From NCBI GenBank assembly GCA_905250075.1, contig CAJNOP010000109.1, positions 172,025-236,024 on the forward strand: a stretch of 64,000 nt of DNA, written 5' to 3'. The notes beneath the pieces are model-generated. The model had not been told where the DNA came from, did no database searches, and was given only the letters and a program-made list of their open reading frames with translations. The position numbers were made by a program, and so were the translations under genes. The DNA is from Rotaria sp. Silwood1 (taxonomy: Eukaryota; Rotifera; Eurotatoria; Philodinida; Philodinidae). This document shows, in pieces, positions 1 to 14,500 of this stretch (position 1 is its first letter; every line of letters begins with the position of its first letter).

Positions 1-3000
1 TATCAGAGAATATCTCTTAATAAACGGATTCTTTTAAGGAGAGTTCCATTCAAATATATCGCTCACTGTGGATCAAAATGTGACATTCGATTGCGTAACG
101 TAATTTTTATTGGAAGTTGAATTATTACAACAAGCTTTTTATTCAATTATGTGACTTACTTTCAACCAAAGTATGCTGCACAATTACATCAGTAAAAGAT
201 CATTCAATAAATGAATTTTCATAACAAGGATTCTATTCCATTATCTCTACTCAATAGTTACGCTATGTGTGACTCGCTTATATCAGGAAAAGCATTTTAA
301 AATACGAATTGGTCTAAACAGAGTTCAGTTCAATTTTATGACTCACTTCACAGAAAAATGCTCGACTAGAATAGATCTGTGTTCTTCTCTCGTTAAATAA
401 ACTGCTATAACCAGGGTTCAGTTCACGAATATCGCTTACTTCTTAGTGAACAAAGTCATTCAAGCATCTCAGAAAACATGTCTTGATAAATAAATACTTA
501 TAATTAGTATTCCATTCAAGTATATCGATCATTGCGCAGTGGGTATACCATCTTATCGCATAGCCTGATATTTGTGGACGGGCGAACTACTATAACAACA
601 TATCTGTTCAAATATATCACTTACTTTCAAGCCACAGATGTCAGTCGGTTACATCAGCTGAGGTCTTTCCATCAATGAATTGTTACAACAAGCATTTGAT
701 CCGAGTATTTCGATCACATTTTACCGACTTTTGTTGTTCGATTGTATCAACAAACGTCTCTCGTAAAATGAACTGCTACAAGCACAGTTCCATTCAAATA
801 TAACAAGGACTTCGTCGCGAAATATATCACGAGATTATATTGACAAGAATCCCTCAAAAAATGAATTGCCATAACCATAGATCAGTTCAAGAATATCATT
901 CAGTCCTACTTGAAGCTAGTGATGCGATCAAATCGAAGAAATGCCCTCATTAATGAATCCTCATAATTAGGGTTTTATTAGAATATGTCAATCACTTCGA
1001 AACAAGATCTGCAAATTCATTCAGTAAACAAAAACCTGTTCCAAATTGAATTGTTATAACAACGGTTTAGTTCTAGTGTATTATTTATTTGAAAGTTAAG
1101 TTTTATGCTTGATTACATCTGCTAAGATCACTCAAGAAATGAATTGCTAAAACAAAAGTTCGATCCGAGTATTTTGCTAGTATCGTAGTGGCGTGTGTCT
1201 CTCTCTGACATTGAAAAAGATATCTTGAAAAATGAATTACTATAAACAGAGTTTCATTCAGGTGTATCAGTAAGTTGAAATCAAGATGTATCACTAGATG
1301 ACATAAGCAGCAGTCTAACAAAAAATGAATCGATATAACCAACGTTTAATTCAACAAATTTGTTGACACCTTAGTGAAGCAAGTCATTCGATCATATGAA
1401 GAAAAATCTTTAGAAGAATGAACTTTTATGATTAGTGTTCCATTCAAGCATATCGCTCATTCCCAAGCGAAATGTGCCACCTGATTTTTTTATAGTGATA
1501 TTAGTTGATTATTGAATTGATATAACAAGGCTCCCATTCAACTATATCGCTTCATTAAAACCATTGTGTGCAACTGGATTACATAAGGAAACATATCTCA
1601 ATAAATGAATTTTTATGACAAGAATTACATGCAAATACTCTGTGCACATCGTAGCAACTTGTGTCACTGAATTACATTACCAGAGGTACCCTGATCAATG
1701 AACTTTTATAATTAGGCCTTCATTCAAGTGTATTACTGACACCACATAGAAATAGATCACTAGTTAACAATAGGAGAGGTCTCTCAAAAAATGAATTTCT
1801 ATAACCAGGATTCAATTCAAATGTATCACTCAAATCAAAGTGAAGGAAATCATTCGATCATATCAAAAGAGATGTCTGGATAAATGAATACGTATAATTA
1901 TAGTCGCATTCAACTATACCACTCACTTCGCAAATCAATGTGTTATTTGATTGTATTAGATAAAATCTTCTGACAATTGAATTTTTACAACAAGTGTTCC
2001 ATTCAAGTCGTTCGCTGACTTCAAAGTGATGTACACCACAAGATTAGGTTAGCAAAGATTTTGCGACAAATGAATTTTTATAACCAGAGGTTAATTTGAG
2101 TATTAGCCTCACGTTATAGCGACATATGCCAATGCATTATATCAGCTAAAGTAGCTCGAAAAAATGAATTGTTATAAGTAAAGTTCCGTTCAAGTATATG
2201 ATAGAATTCGTGTCAAAATGCTTAACTAGATTAAATTAACAATCGTCTCTCGAAACATGAACTTCTGTAACCAGAGTTCAATTCGAGAATATCACTCACA
2301 GCAGACTGATGCATGTTATTCGATCATATTAGCAAAGATCCCTTTGAAAGGGAATACTTCTAATTAGTGTTCCATTCAATCGTATCGCTGACATCCAAGA
2401 GAAATGTGCCACCGGAGCTCATGGTATCATATGTGTTGAAAATTGAATTGGTATAACAAGGATCCTGTCCAATTGTTTCGCTTTCCTTAAAAGGATGTAT
2501 ACCACTAGATCATAGGAAAAGATCTACCGATAAATGAATTATTATAACAAAGGTTCTTTGCGAGTATTTCGATCACATAGTAGCGATGTGTGTCACTCAC
2601 TTACGTTTTAACAGGTGTCTTGCCAAATGAACTGGCATAAGTAGGACACCATTCAAGTTTATAACTGATCCCAGAACAAAATGTATTACTAGATTACAAT
2701 GCCAAAACCCTGTTAAAAAGTGAATTTTTAGAACGAGGATTCTATTTAACTGTACCACTCAAATCAAATTAAAGCAAGTGGTTCGATGATATCAAACAAG
2801 ATGTCTTGACAGTTGAACTGTTGTAATAAAAGCTTTATTCACGTGCATAATTGACACAGATGTGCAAATTGCTACGAGATTACAATAACAGAGGTGTCTC
2901 GAAAAATGAATCTCAATAACCAAAGTTATATTCCATTATATCAATCAATTCAACCTCCAGCAAGTCATTCAATTATATCCGAAAAGATGTCTTTATCAAT

Positions 3001-6000
3001 GAATACTTGTGAGTAGAGTTCGATTCAAATGTTTCGCTTAACTCAAAAAGAAAAAAGTCATTTCATTGCATGCAGTAGCATCTGTTGACAAATGAATTCT
3101 GATAATAAAAGTTTCATTCAAACCTTTTGTTCAATTCCAAACGAAGTATGCCACACGATTACAGTAGAAAGATCCCTAGAAAAATAAATTCTTACAACAA
3201 TACTTCGATTCTAGTATTTCAGTCACATCGTATCCACATGTATCACTCAATTTCATCGGTAAAGTTTTCTCAAAAAATGAACTAATAGTAACACAGTGCC
3301 ATTTGAGTGTATGATTGACTTCATGGCAAAATGTATCATTAGATTTCATCGGCAACAATTACTCGAAAAATGAATCGCTCTAATCAGGGTTGAATTCAAG
3401 AGTATCATTCACTACAGAATGAAGCAACGATTTCGATCATATTGGGAAAGGTTTATTGAAAACTGAATTATTATGATTAGTATTCGATTCAAGATTATCT
3501 CGCACTACGAAGGGAAATGTTCAACCTAATTTCAGATCCTGATATTAATGGGCAATTGGATTGTAATAACAAGGTGACCATTCCGTTATATCGCTTTCTT
3601 CAAAGGAAGGTGTGTCACTGAATTACATCAGAAAAGATCTGTCGACAAATGAATCATTATAACAAAGGTTTTCTTCGATTATCTTGATAGCATCGCTCTC
3701 AAGTGTATCATTCGATAACAGAAGCGCAGTTGTCTTGATAAATGAATTTTTACAAGGACGGTTCCATTCAAGTGTATAAATAACTCCCTATACGAATCCA
3801 TCACCAGATTACAATAGCACATATCTCCTAAAAAACGAATTCGTACAACCAGGATGCCATTCAAATGTATTACTCAGCTCAAAGTAAAGAAAGTCATTCG
3901 AGCATATTGAAAAAAGTCTTCATAAATGAATTCTTATAATTAGGGTTGTATTCAATTGTGTTGTATAATTCGAAGGAAATTATGCCATTTGATTGAATAA
4001 ACAGGCCTCTATTGATAATTGAATGCACGTGACAAGAATTCTATTCATGTGTATAGTTTACATTCGAGACGATTATGGCACTTGATTACATGAGCAAAGA
4101 TGTCTGCACCAATGAATTGATCTAACAAAGATTCAAACCGAATATTATGCTCATCAAGTATCAATAACTGTTCGTCGATTACATTAAGAGAATGTTCGTG
4201 GAAGATGCATTGATGAAAAGAGAGTTGCGTTCAGACGGGTTATTCAATTGAAAGCGAAGTGTGGCACTAGCTCAGATCAGAAATGATTCTTTGAAAAATG
4301 AATTGCTATAATCAGTGTTTAATTCAAGAAAACCGCTGACTCTTTACTGAAGTTACTCATTCGATAATATCGTCAAAGATGTTTAGAGAAATGAATTCCT
4401 ATAATTAATATGCTGTTCAGGTGTACCAATCAATTCGAAGCCAACTGTGTCGTCTATGTTCAAATCCTGATATTCACTGATAATTGAATTGATATAACAA
4501 TACTTCAGTTCAAATGTATCGTACTTGAGAGTGAAGTATGCCAGTCTACTAAGACAGCAGGAATGTTTTCGTAAATGAATTGTTATGACAAGCGTTCCAT
4601 TTCAATGTTTCGATCGGACTGTAGCAACTCTTTGGATATGGTTACACCAGAACAGCATCGCAAAAGACGAATATCTTCTACTAGAATTCTTTTCAAGTTT
4701 AAGATCGACTTCGTTGCAAAATGTGCCACTAGATTATAACAGTTACGATTTCTAGAAAAATGAATTGCTTGTACCAAGATTTCATTCAAGTATATCACTA
4801 ATTTCGTTGCAATATATGCCATTGGATTACAACAATTATCGTCTCTGAAAAACTGATTTGTTATCATTAGGGTTCCATTGAAGTGTATCACTCACTTCGA
4901 ATTACAACAAAGCATTCGATCTTGTAAGAGAAGATGATTTGATTAATGAATTGATATAAGAACGGTTCGGTTCAAATGTGCCATTCAACTCAAAATAAAT
5001 GAAGTCATTCGATCATTTCGAAAGAATGTCCTCATCTATGAATTCTTAGGACTAAGCTTGCATTCGATGGTGTTGATTAATGCGAAGCAATATATGCCAC
5101 TTGATTGAATAGGCAAGTCTCTGTTGATAATTGAACGCTTGTGACAAGAGTTTTTTTCAAGTGTGTTGGTTACTTTCAAGCCAAGTATGCTCTCGATTGC
5201 ATCAGAAAGGATGTCTCGAGATATGAATTATTATAACAAGGACTCAAACCGACTATTATTCTCATCAAGTATCAGCTAGTGTCACGCGATTGCATCACCA
5301 AAAGTGTCACGAAAAATGGATTGATATAAGTAAAATTCTGTTCAGGTCTGTAGCTGAGTTGCAAGCAACATGCATCACTATATCACATTAGAAACAATCT
5401 CCCAAAAAATGAATCGCTATAATTATGGTTTAATTCAAGAATATCGCTGACTTTATAATGAAGCTAGTCATTCGATGATATCAACAAATATATCTAGAGA
5501 AATGGATTCTTTTAATTACTGTGCCATTCAACTGTACTACTGACTTTGGAGCCAGCTCTGTCATCAAAGTTCGAATGTTAATATTGGTTGAAAACTGAAT
5601 TGCTAAAACAACGATTCCATTCAAGTACATTGCACTTTGAAGCTAAGTATGCCCTTCTACTAGAACGACAAACGTGTTTTGATAAATGAATTGTTAGGAC
5701 AAATGTTCCATTCCAGTGTTTTGATCTCATCGTAGCGACCTGTTCAATTCGATGATATTAGGAAGCGCCTCGCAAAAAAAGAACTGCTGCTACCAGGATT
5801 CCATTCAAGTAGATGATCGACCTCATAGCAAAATGTGTCACTAGATTTCAACGCTGTTGGGCTCTCGAAAAATAAACTGTTATAAGTATCATTCTCTTCA
5901 AGTATATCATTCGGATAGAAGTGGAGCAAGACATTTGCTTATAGTACAAAAGATGCCATGATAAATGAATTCTTTTAAGGAGGGTTCCATTCATGGATGT

Positions 6001-9000
6001 CGTTTACTTCGGAGAGCAGTGTCTCTCTGAATTGCAAAAGATAATACTTGTTGGCAATTGAATTTTTATTACAAAGATTAAATTCAGATGTATGATTTAC
6101 TTTTAAGCAAAGTGTAGCACTAGATTATAACAGTAAAAATCTTCTGACAAACAAATTTTCATAACAAGGATTTCTGTCGAGTATTTCGTTCACATCGCAT
6201 CGTCATTTGTCACTGGATTATATTAGAAATGTTTCTCGAAAAATGAATGCGTATAACCAGGGTTCTGTTCAAGTGTATCAGCCATTTTCCCATGAATGCA
6301 GTAAGCTGTTCATATCTGCCATGGTTTCGTAAAAAATGAACTTATGGAAGTAAGATTCTGTTCAAAAGTATTACTTACTAGTTTTTAAAGTGTCTCATTA
6401 GATTACATTCACAGCATTCGCTACGAAAGTGAATCACTATAATTAGATTACTATGCAAATGTATCACTCGCTTCTATGTGAACCATGTCATTCCATCACA
6501 TCGACAAAGAACTCTTCATAAATGAATACTTCTAATTACATTTTCGTTCAAATGTAGCACTCACTCACATACGATTGGTACAACTTTATTTGATTGTCTC
6601 TGATCACTTGATGATTGAAATATTATAACAAGGACTTCATTCAAACGTATGGGTAACTATCAATGGCAGTTTGTCACTAAACTGAATTACCAAAGATCTC
6701 GCCATAAGTGAATTATTGTAACAAAGCTGTTTATCGTTTATTTCGATCACGTGGCACTTTCATGTGTTACGAGATTATAGGGTGAATGTCTTTCGAATAA
6801 ATGAATTGCTCTAAGAAGGGTTGCATTCATATGTGCTCCAGAGTTCGTGGTGAAACATTTCAATAGATTACAAGAGGTAAGATCTTTGTAGAAATGAATT
6901 TTATAAAGAAGGGTTGTATTCAATTACTTTTCTCACATGATATCTCTGCATCACTTTCTTACACCAGGGAAGGCTTGCTGGAAAGGGAATTCTTCTAATA
7001 ATGATTTCATTCAAATATATTTCTGAATACCTGGCGAAACATATCACTAGATTACAAGAGAAAAGATTTCTGTAAAAATGAATTCCATAAATAAGAGTTG
7101 TATTCGACTATGTTCTTTACATGATACGTCTGCATCACTCTATTAAATTAGGAAAAGCCTCCTGAAACATGAATTTCTACAAGTACAGTTCCATTCACGT
7201 ATAATCTTGACTACCTGGTGAAACATTTCCTTAGATTACAAGAGGAAAGATCTCTGTAAAAGTGAATTCTATGAACTAGGTTTGTATTCGACTATGTTCT
7301 TTACATGATACCACTGTCATCACTCTATTACATTAGGAGAAGTCTGTCTAAAAGTGAATTTCCACAATTATAGTTCTATTCAGATTTATTGCTAACTTCT
7401 TAGTAAAGCAATGCATTCCATCATATCAGCAAATATCTCGCGATGAATGGATTCTTATAAAGAGAATTCCATTCTACTGTATTGCTCATTTCGAAACAGA
7501 TTATCCCACTTCATTCCATAAGAAAAGTTCTATTGACAATTGAATTGTTACAACAAGGGTTTCATTCAAGTTTTTGGCTTCCTTCCAAGCGAAATATGCT
7601 TCTTCACTATATGAGCTGAGATCCCTCTGTTAATGAATGGTTCCACAAGGGCTCCATCCAAATGTTTCACTCGTATAGGACGGCATGTGTCACAGCGTTA
7701 CAACAGCAAAGGCCTCTCTATGCATGAATCGTTATAAGTATGGCTCGATTTAAGTGTATAACTGACTTCGTAGCGAAATGTGTCACTAGATCAGATGAAC
7801 AAAGATCTCACGAGAAATGAAATGCTATAATCAGGGCTCCATTCTAGTGTATCACTGACATCGTAGCAAAATGAGTACCTGAATAACACAATGCAAGGTC
7901 CGTCGAATAATGAATTCTTAGAATAAGAGTTTCATTCAACTGTATAAATCACTGTGTATCGAAATTTACTACTCAAACAAATCAGTAGAGGTCTCTCAAT
8001 AAATGAATGGTTGTAAGTAAGGTTTTATTCGAGTGTATCATAGACTTGAAAGCGATACATGTCACTAAAATGTATCAGAGAACGTCTCTCGGAAAATGAA
8101 TAGTTGTAACCAGATTTCCGTTCAATTGTATCACTGACATTGTCACGAAATTTATCGCTAGATTATATCGAAACGGCTCCTCAAAAATTGAACTGTTACA
8201 ATCAGTGTTCCATTCCACTTTATCAGTTACTTGTACAGGAAGGATGTCATTCAATCATATCAAAACAGTGTCGTGATAAAAGAATTTTTATAAATAGAGT
8301 TCTATTCAAGTGTATTACTCAAATTAGAACGAATTCCCTATTCGGTTCCATAAAGTAAGATTGGTTGGTAATTGAATTCTTATAACAAGAGTTCGATTCA
8401 ACAGTATCGCGGACTTCCAAGCGAGGTATGACAATAGTTTGCATAAAAAAAGACTTCTCAATAAATATATTGTTCTCACAAGAGTCCGATTCGAGTATTT
8501 CGCTGATATCATAGCAATAAGTGTCAATCGATTCATTCAAGAAAGAGTCTGTTGAAAAATGAATCGTTGTTAGAAGAGTTTCATTCGAGCGTAGAACTGA
8601 GTTTATTCGAAAATGTAGCACTATATTTCACTACAAACAGTCTCTAGAAAAATGAATTGTTTTAATTAAGATTGTATTCAATTGAATCATTGATTTGTTA
8701 TTATAATATATCATTATATTAAAGTATCGAGGTTCATTGAAGAAAATGAACTTCTATAAAGACGTTTGCATTCAAGTGCAGACCTAAGTGCGTAGCCAAA
8801 TGTACCACTAGATTACATTAGTAATGTTCTCTTGAAAAATGAATTGCTTTAACCATCATTGTATTCAAATGTATTATTGACTTTGTAGCCTAATATTTGA
8901 CCATGTTACATTTGGTAGAGTCTCTTGGAAAATGAATTATATTAAAAAGAGTTCCATCAAAGTATTTCGCTAGCATCAAAGTGGCGTGCATGATTATTAA

Positions 9001-12000
9001 ATCAGAAAAAGTCTGTTAGAAAATGAATTGGTATAACCACTGTTCCATTCGAGTGGATCGCTGACTTCCAAGCATTATATGTTACTAGATCACGTAAGCA
9101 AAGTTCTCTAGAAAAATGAATTTCTATAAGTATGATTGCATTCAAATGTATGCCTAACTGCGTAGTGAAATGTGTCACTGAGTTGCATCAGCGAAGTTCT
9201 TTTGAAAAATGAATTGCTTTAACGATGATTTCGTTCAATTATATTACTGAATTTTTACTGTAATATGTGACCATAATACATTTTGAAAGGTCTCTTCAAC
9301 AGGGAATTCCTATAAGAACGATTGCATTCACGTACATTACTGACTGCACAGCTAAATCTATCACCAGATTACGTAACCAAATTTTTCTTAAAAATTGAAT
9401 TGCTATAATTAAGTTTCCATTCAAACGTGTCCGGGATTGCGTAGTCAAAGGTATTGCTAGATTTCATCAGCCAATATCCTTTAAAAAATGAATTATGATA
9501 ATAAGTACTCTATTCTAGTATTACGCTCGCATCTGCACAAGATATGACACTCAATCAAAGCAGGAAAGATGTTGGAAAAAACAAATAATGATAACCAGGA
9601 TTGTTTTCAAGTATATGACTAACTGCGTAGCGAAGAGTATATCACTCGAATACAAGATGTAAGATTTTTGGGAAAATGAATTGGTATAAGTAAGATTTCA
9701 TTCAAGTTTTTCATCCATTTCCACATGAAGGAAGTGATCTGATTATATCAGGAAATATCTCTGGATAAACGAATTCCAATAATAAGCATTTCATTCCAGT
9801 GTATCGTCATGTTTGAAGCGAAGTGTCCTAGTTGATTTCATATGATGAGATCAGTTGACAATTGAATGGGCATAACAAGGATTCAATTCAAGTATGTGGC
9901 TTAGGTCTGCGAGAGGTATGCAACTCGTTCATATCAGCGAAGACTTATTCATAAATGAATTATTATGATAAGGATTTAATTCTAGGATTTCACTCACGTC
10001 GTAGGGACGTGTTGCAACCGTTCAAATCTGGAAACGTCTCTCAGTAAATGAATAGCCATAACCAGGGTTCTATGTAAGTGTTTAGCTCTCTTCGAAGTGA
10101 AATGAATCATTGGATCGTATGCGGAAAAATCGCATCAAACAAGAATTCCAATGACCAGGAGTTCATGCATCTTGTTCGTTCGCTTTCAAGCAACGCATAA
10201 GGCTTTATTTGATAAAAATAGCTCGTTTGATAATTGAATTGAGATAACAAGGGTTCTATGCAAGTATTTCGCTCACATCGCAACGATGTGTTCCACATGA
10301 TTGTATTAAAAAAATCTCTTTATAAATGAATTTTTATAAGCAGTCTTCCATTCAAGTGTATCACTGACTTCGTAGTGGAACACGTAACAAATTTACATTG
10401 GTGAAGTTTCTGGAAAAATGAATTGCGGTAACCAAAGTTCAATTCAATTGTTTCGCTGACTTCATAGTGGAATACAACACAAGTTTACATTGGCGAAGCT
10501 TTTGCAAAAATGAATTGCTGCAACCAGAGCTTGATGCAAGTGTTTCACTGACTTCTTAGTAAAATGCGGCACTACATTCCAATATGAGAGATCTCTTGAA
10601 AAATGAATTGATATAATAAGGGTTTCATTTAATTTTTGCATTCATTTCCAAATGAAAGAAGTAATTCGATGATATTAGGAAATATCTCTGGCTAGATGAA
10701 TGAATATAATTATAATTCCATTCAATTGAATCGCTTACTGGGAAGGGAAGTTTTGCATATGAGCTCATCAGGAAAGACATGTCGATAAACAAATGTTTAT
10801 AAGAAGCTTTCCATTCAAATGTATCACTGACTTCATAGCAGAATGCATGACAATTTTACTCTGAGAAACTTTTTGAGAAAATGAATTGATATAACCATAG
10901 TTTGATTCAAGTGTTTCAGTGACTTCATAGCGGAACGCATGACAAGTTTACTTTAGAAATATTTGTGGAAAATTGAATTGAAATAAGCAGAGTTCGGTTC
11001 AAATATTTCATCAACTTCGTAGCGGAATGCGTCACAAATTTACATTAGTAAAGTATCTAAACAAATGAATTACTATAACCAGAGTTTGATTCAAATGTTT
11101 CGCTGATTTCGTGGTGAAACAAGTCACCAGTTGACATTGATGAAGTTTCTGAAAAATTGAACTGCTACAACCAGAGTTTGATTCAAATGTTCTCGTAACT
11201 TCGCCGCAGAACGCGTGGCAAGTTTATATTGGCAAAGTTTTTGAAAAAGTGAATTGCTATAACCAAATTTCGGTTCAAGTGTTTCACTGACTTCTTAGCG
11301 AAGTATGGCATCATAATACAATAGAAGAGGTCTCTTAAAAAATGAACTAGTATAAGTAGAGCTCCATTTAAGTTTTTCTCTCACTTCCGAGTGAAGATAG
11401 CTGTTTGATGATATTAGGAAACATCTCTGTCTAGATGAATTTGTATAATTATGGTTTCATTCAACTGGATCGCTTACTGGGAAACGAAGTTTGGCACTTG
11501 AGCTTATTAGGAAAGATCTGTTGATAAACGAATTTTCATAAACAGCCTACCATTCAAATATGTCATCGAATTTGTGGCGAAACGCTTGATATGTTTACTC
11601 TTGCGATGTTTCTGGGACAATGAATCGCTATAACCATAGTTCGATTCAAGTATTTCACTGACTTCATAGCGGAATGCGTCACAAGTTTACCCTGAGAAAC
11701 TTTATGGAAAAATGAATTGGTTTAAGTAGGGTTGGATTCAAATGTTTCATCAGCATCGTAGAGCAGTGCACCACACGTTGTCGTTGACGAAGTTTCTGGA
11801 TAAATGAACTGCTATAACCAGAGCTGAATTCAAAGGTTTCGCTGACTTTGCAGTAGAATACCTCACAAGTTTACATTGGCGAAGTTTCTGGACAAATGAA
11901 TTGCTATCATCAGAGTTCGATTCAAGTGTTTCACTGACTTCGTAGCGCAACATGTCATAAGTTTACATTAGCAAAACTTCTGGAAAATGAATTGGTATAA

Positions 12001-14500
12001 CCAAAGTTCGATTCAGGTTTTTCAGTAGTCTCTTAGCGAAGTATTATAGTACATCGTAACAGGAGAGATCTATTGAAAAATGAATTAGTATAATAAGGAT
12101 TCCATGTAATTTTTGCTCTCACTTTTGAGTGAAGGGAGCTATTCGTTGATAACAGGAAATATCTCTGGATAGATGAATTTTTATAATCAGAGTTTCATTC
12201 AACTTGATCGTTCAGTCGGAAACGAAGTTTGAGACTTGATCTCAGTAGGAGAGATTTGGTGACGATTGAATTATTAGAACAAACATTCCATTGGAGTATC
12301 TTGCTCACATTGTAGCAGGTGTGCCACTGGATTATGTCAGCTAAGATCTCTCGAAAAATAAATTGTTATAACAATGACTTCATTCAACTACACCACTCAT
12401 TCTATAGCTGAAAATATTACTCGATTACATCAACAAAAGCCTCTCGATAACTGAATACTTATAATTATAGTTTGATGCAAATATTTCGCACACTCAGAAT
12501 TGAAGAAAATTTTTTCATGGCATCAGGAAAGACCTCTTGAAAATGGAATTTCCAGTATTAATGTTCTATTTAGGTGTATTGCTCACTTCGAAGTGAGATA
12601 TGTCACTCAATGATAACATTAATGATCTCTCGATAAATGAATTGATATAAATAATGTTTTATACGCATGTATCGATCACTTCATAGTGAAGTTTTCCACG
12701 CGATGACACGACTTAAGATCTTCCTATAAATGAATATTAATAATAAGAGCGTTATTCATTTATATTGTTTATGTCGTGATTAAGTATATCACTCGATTCT
12801 GTGAGAAATGGTTGTTGGATGTGTGAACTTCCATTATTAGCCTCTCATTCAAGAATAACGTTGGATAGAAAACAATATTCATGTGAAGCTTCGTTTGTGA
12901 GGAATCCTAAAAATTGTTTAAGCTCAACAAAGATTCGATTCAGCGATGTTGCAGTTTAATTATTATATTAAATGTTACACGCACTGGTGGAAGATCCGTA
13001 GTAAATGTATCAGTTGTAAAACAATAGTGTTCAAATATACTGCTTATTTCGAAACATAGTGTGTAATTCGATGACATCAGTAAAAATCACTGGGCACATA
13101 TATTATTACAACCAGGTTTGGGTTCAAGTATATTACTTGTTTTAAAGTAAAGTAAGTCACATAATCACATCAAAAAAGATCTTTCGACACAATGAATCAT
13201 TCTTATTATGCTCTCATTCTGACACATCACTCATTTCTAGATGAAGTATGCTACCATACTTATAGAGAGCAAGACGCGTGTAAAATGATTACTGCTAACA
13301 AACATCTCGTACAAATATGATTTTAACTTCTGAAGAAGTTAACGCAAAGTGAGATCATCAAAGTTGCGACAGTAAATGAATGATTCTAATTACAACTGTA
13401 TTCAAGTATATTGCTCACTTCAAAACAAAATCTGCCACTTGATCAGGCCAGAAAAGATTTCTTGACAGGTGAATCTCTACGAGTAGGTTCCATTCAAACG
13501 TATCGCTAACATCGTAGTAAAATTGTTACTCAGTCACATCAGCCAAGATTTCTTGACAAGTGAATCGTTATGAGTAGGGTTCCATCCAAGTGCATCGTTA
13601 ACTTCGTAGTGAAGTTCGTCACTCGATTACATCAGCAAAGATTTTCTGGCAAGTGAATTATTATGAGTACGGTTCCCTTCAAGTGTATCGTTCAGTTGAA
13701 AGCAAAGTATGGCACTTCATCAAATCGGGAAAGACCTCTTGATATATGAATCCTTATAACTAGGATCCCATTCAAATATATTGCTCATTTCGAAACAAAG
13801 AATGTCACTCGCTCATATCAGCAAAGATCTCTTGAAACATGTATTCTTACAACCAGGCTTCCATTCAAGTGTATCACTCAGTTCGACGGAAGGTATGCCG
13901 TTCGATCATATTAGCAAAAACCTCTTGACACATGAATTCTTATAACTAGAGTTCGATTCAAATGCATCGCTCAGTTCGAAGCATAGAATGGTACTCAATC
14001 CTATCATCGAAGATTTCTTGGCAAATAAATCGTTATGACTAGAGTTTCATTCAAGTATATTGCTAACTTCGTAGCAAAATTTGCTCCCCGATCACATCAA
14101 CAAAGATTTCTCGACAAATGAATCGCTATGAGTAGAGTTCCATTCAAGTGTATCGCTCCTTGCGAAACAAAGTATGGCACTCGATGACATCATCAAAGAT
14201 CTCTTGACAAATGCATTCTTATAAGAAAGTTTCCATTCAATTGTATCACTCATTTCAAAGTGGAGAATGTCACTGGATCACATTAACGAAGACCTCTTGA
14301 CAAATGATTTCTTATAATAAGGGTTCTATTCAAGTCTATCACCCACTTCGAAACAAAGTATGGTGTTTGATCATATCGGAAAAAATATTTTGACAGGTGA
14401 ATGGCCATGACTAAAGTTCGTTCAAGAGCATCACTAATTTAGAAACAATGTATGCCCTTCAAATAAATTGGGAAATGCCTCTTGCCCAATGAATTGAGCT
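1..14500. repeat. Satellite array, ~93-bp monomer, with higher-order periodicity
   Basis: Tandem array that runs off the left edge. Successive copies of the landmark box AAATGAATT fall 92-94 bp apart wherever I measured them (for example 13,557, 13,650, 13,743, 13,836, and 11,066, 11,158, 11,250, 11,343). A monomer reads, in order: AAATGAATT, a TATAA-like box, GGTTCCATTCAAGTGTAT, CACTTCG, TCACTCGATTACATCA, then GATCTCTTGA. About 155 copies are present and neighbours are strongly diverged, but particular variants recur at multiples of the monomer (10 or 12 units in 0.5-6.5 kb, 8 to 10 units in 9.7-12.1 kb). There are no long open frames and no inserted genes. 12.8-13.4 kb is the most decayed stretch. 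Function unknown; a centromeric or heterochromatic satellite is the natural guess. Confidence 0.93.

Noticed and set aside
1..14500. CRISPR-like array of repeats and spacers
   Set aside because: There is no short conserved repeat with unique spacers. The entire 93-bp unit is repeated and diverges evenly, and the context is animal DNA.
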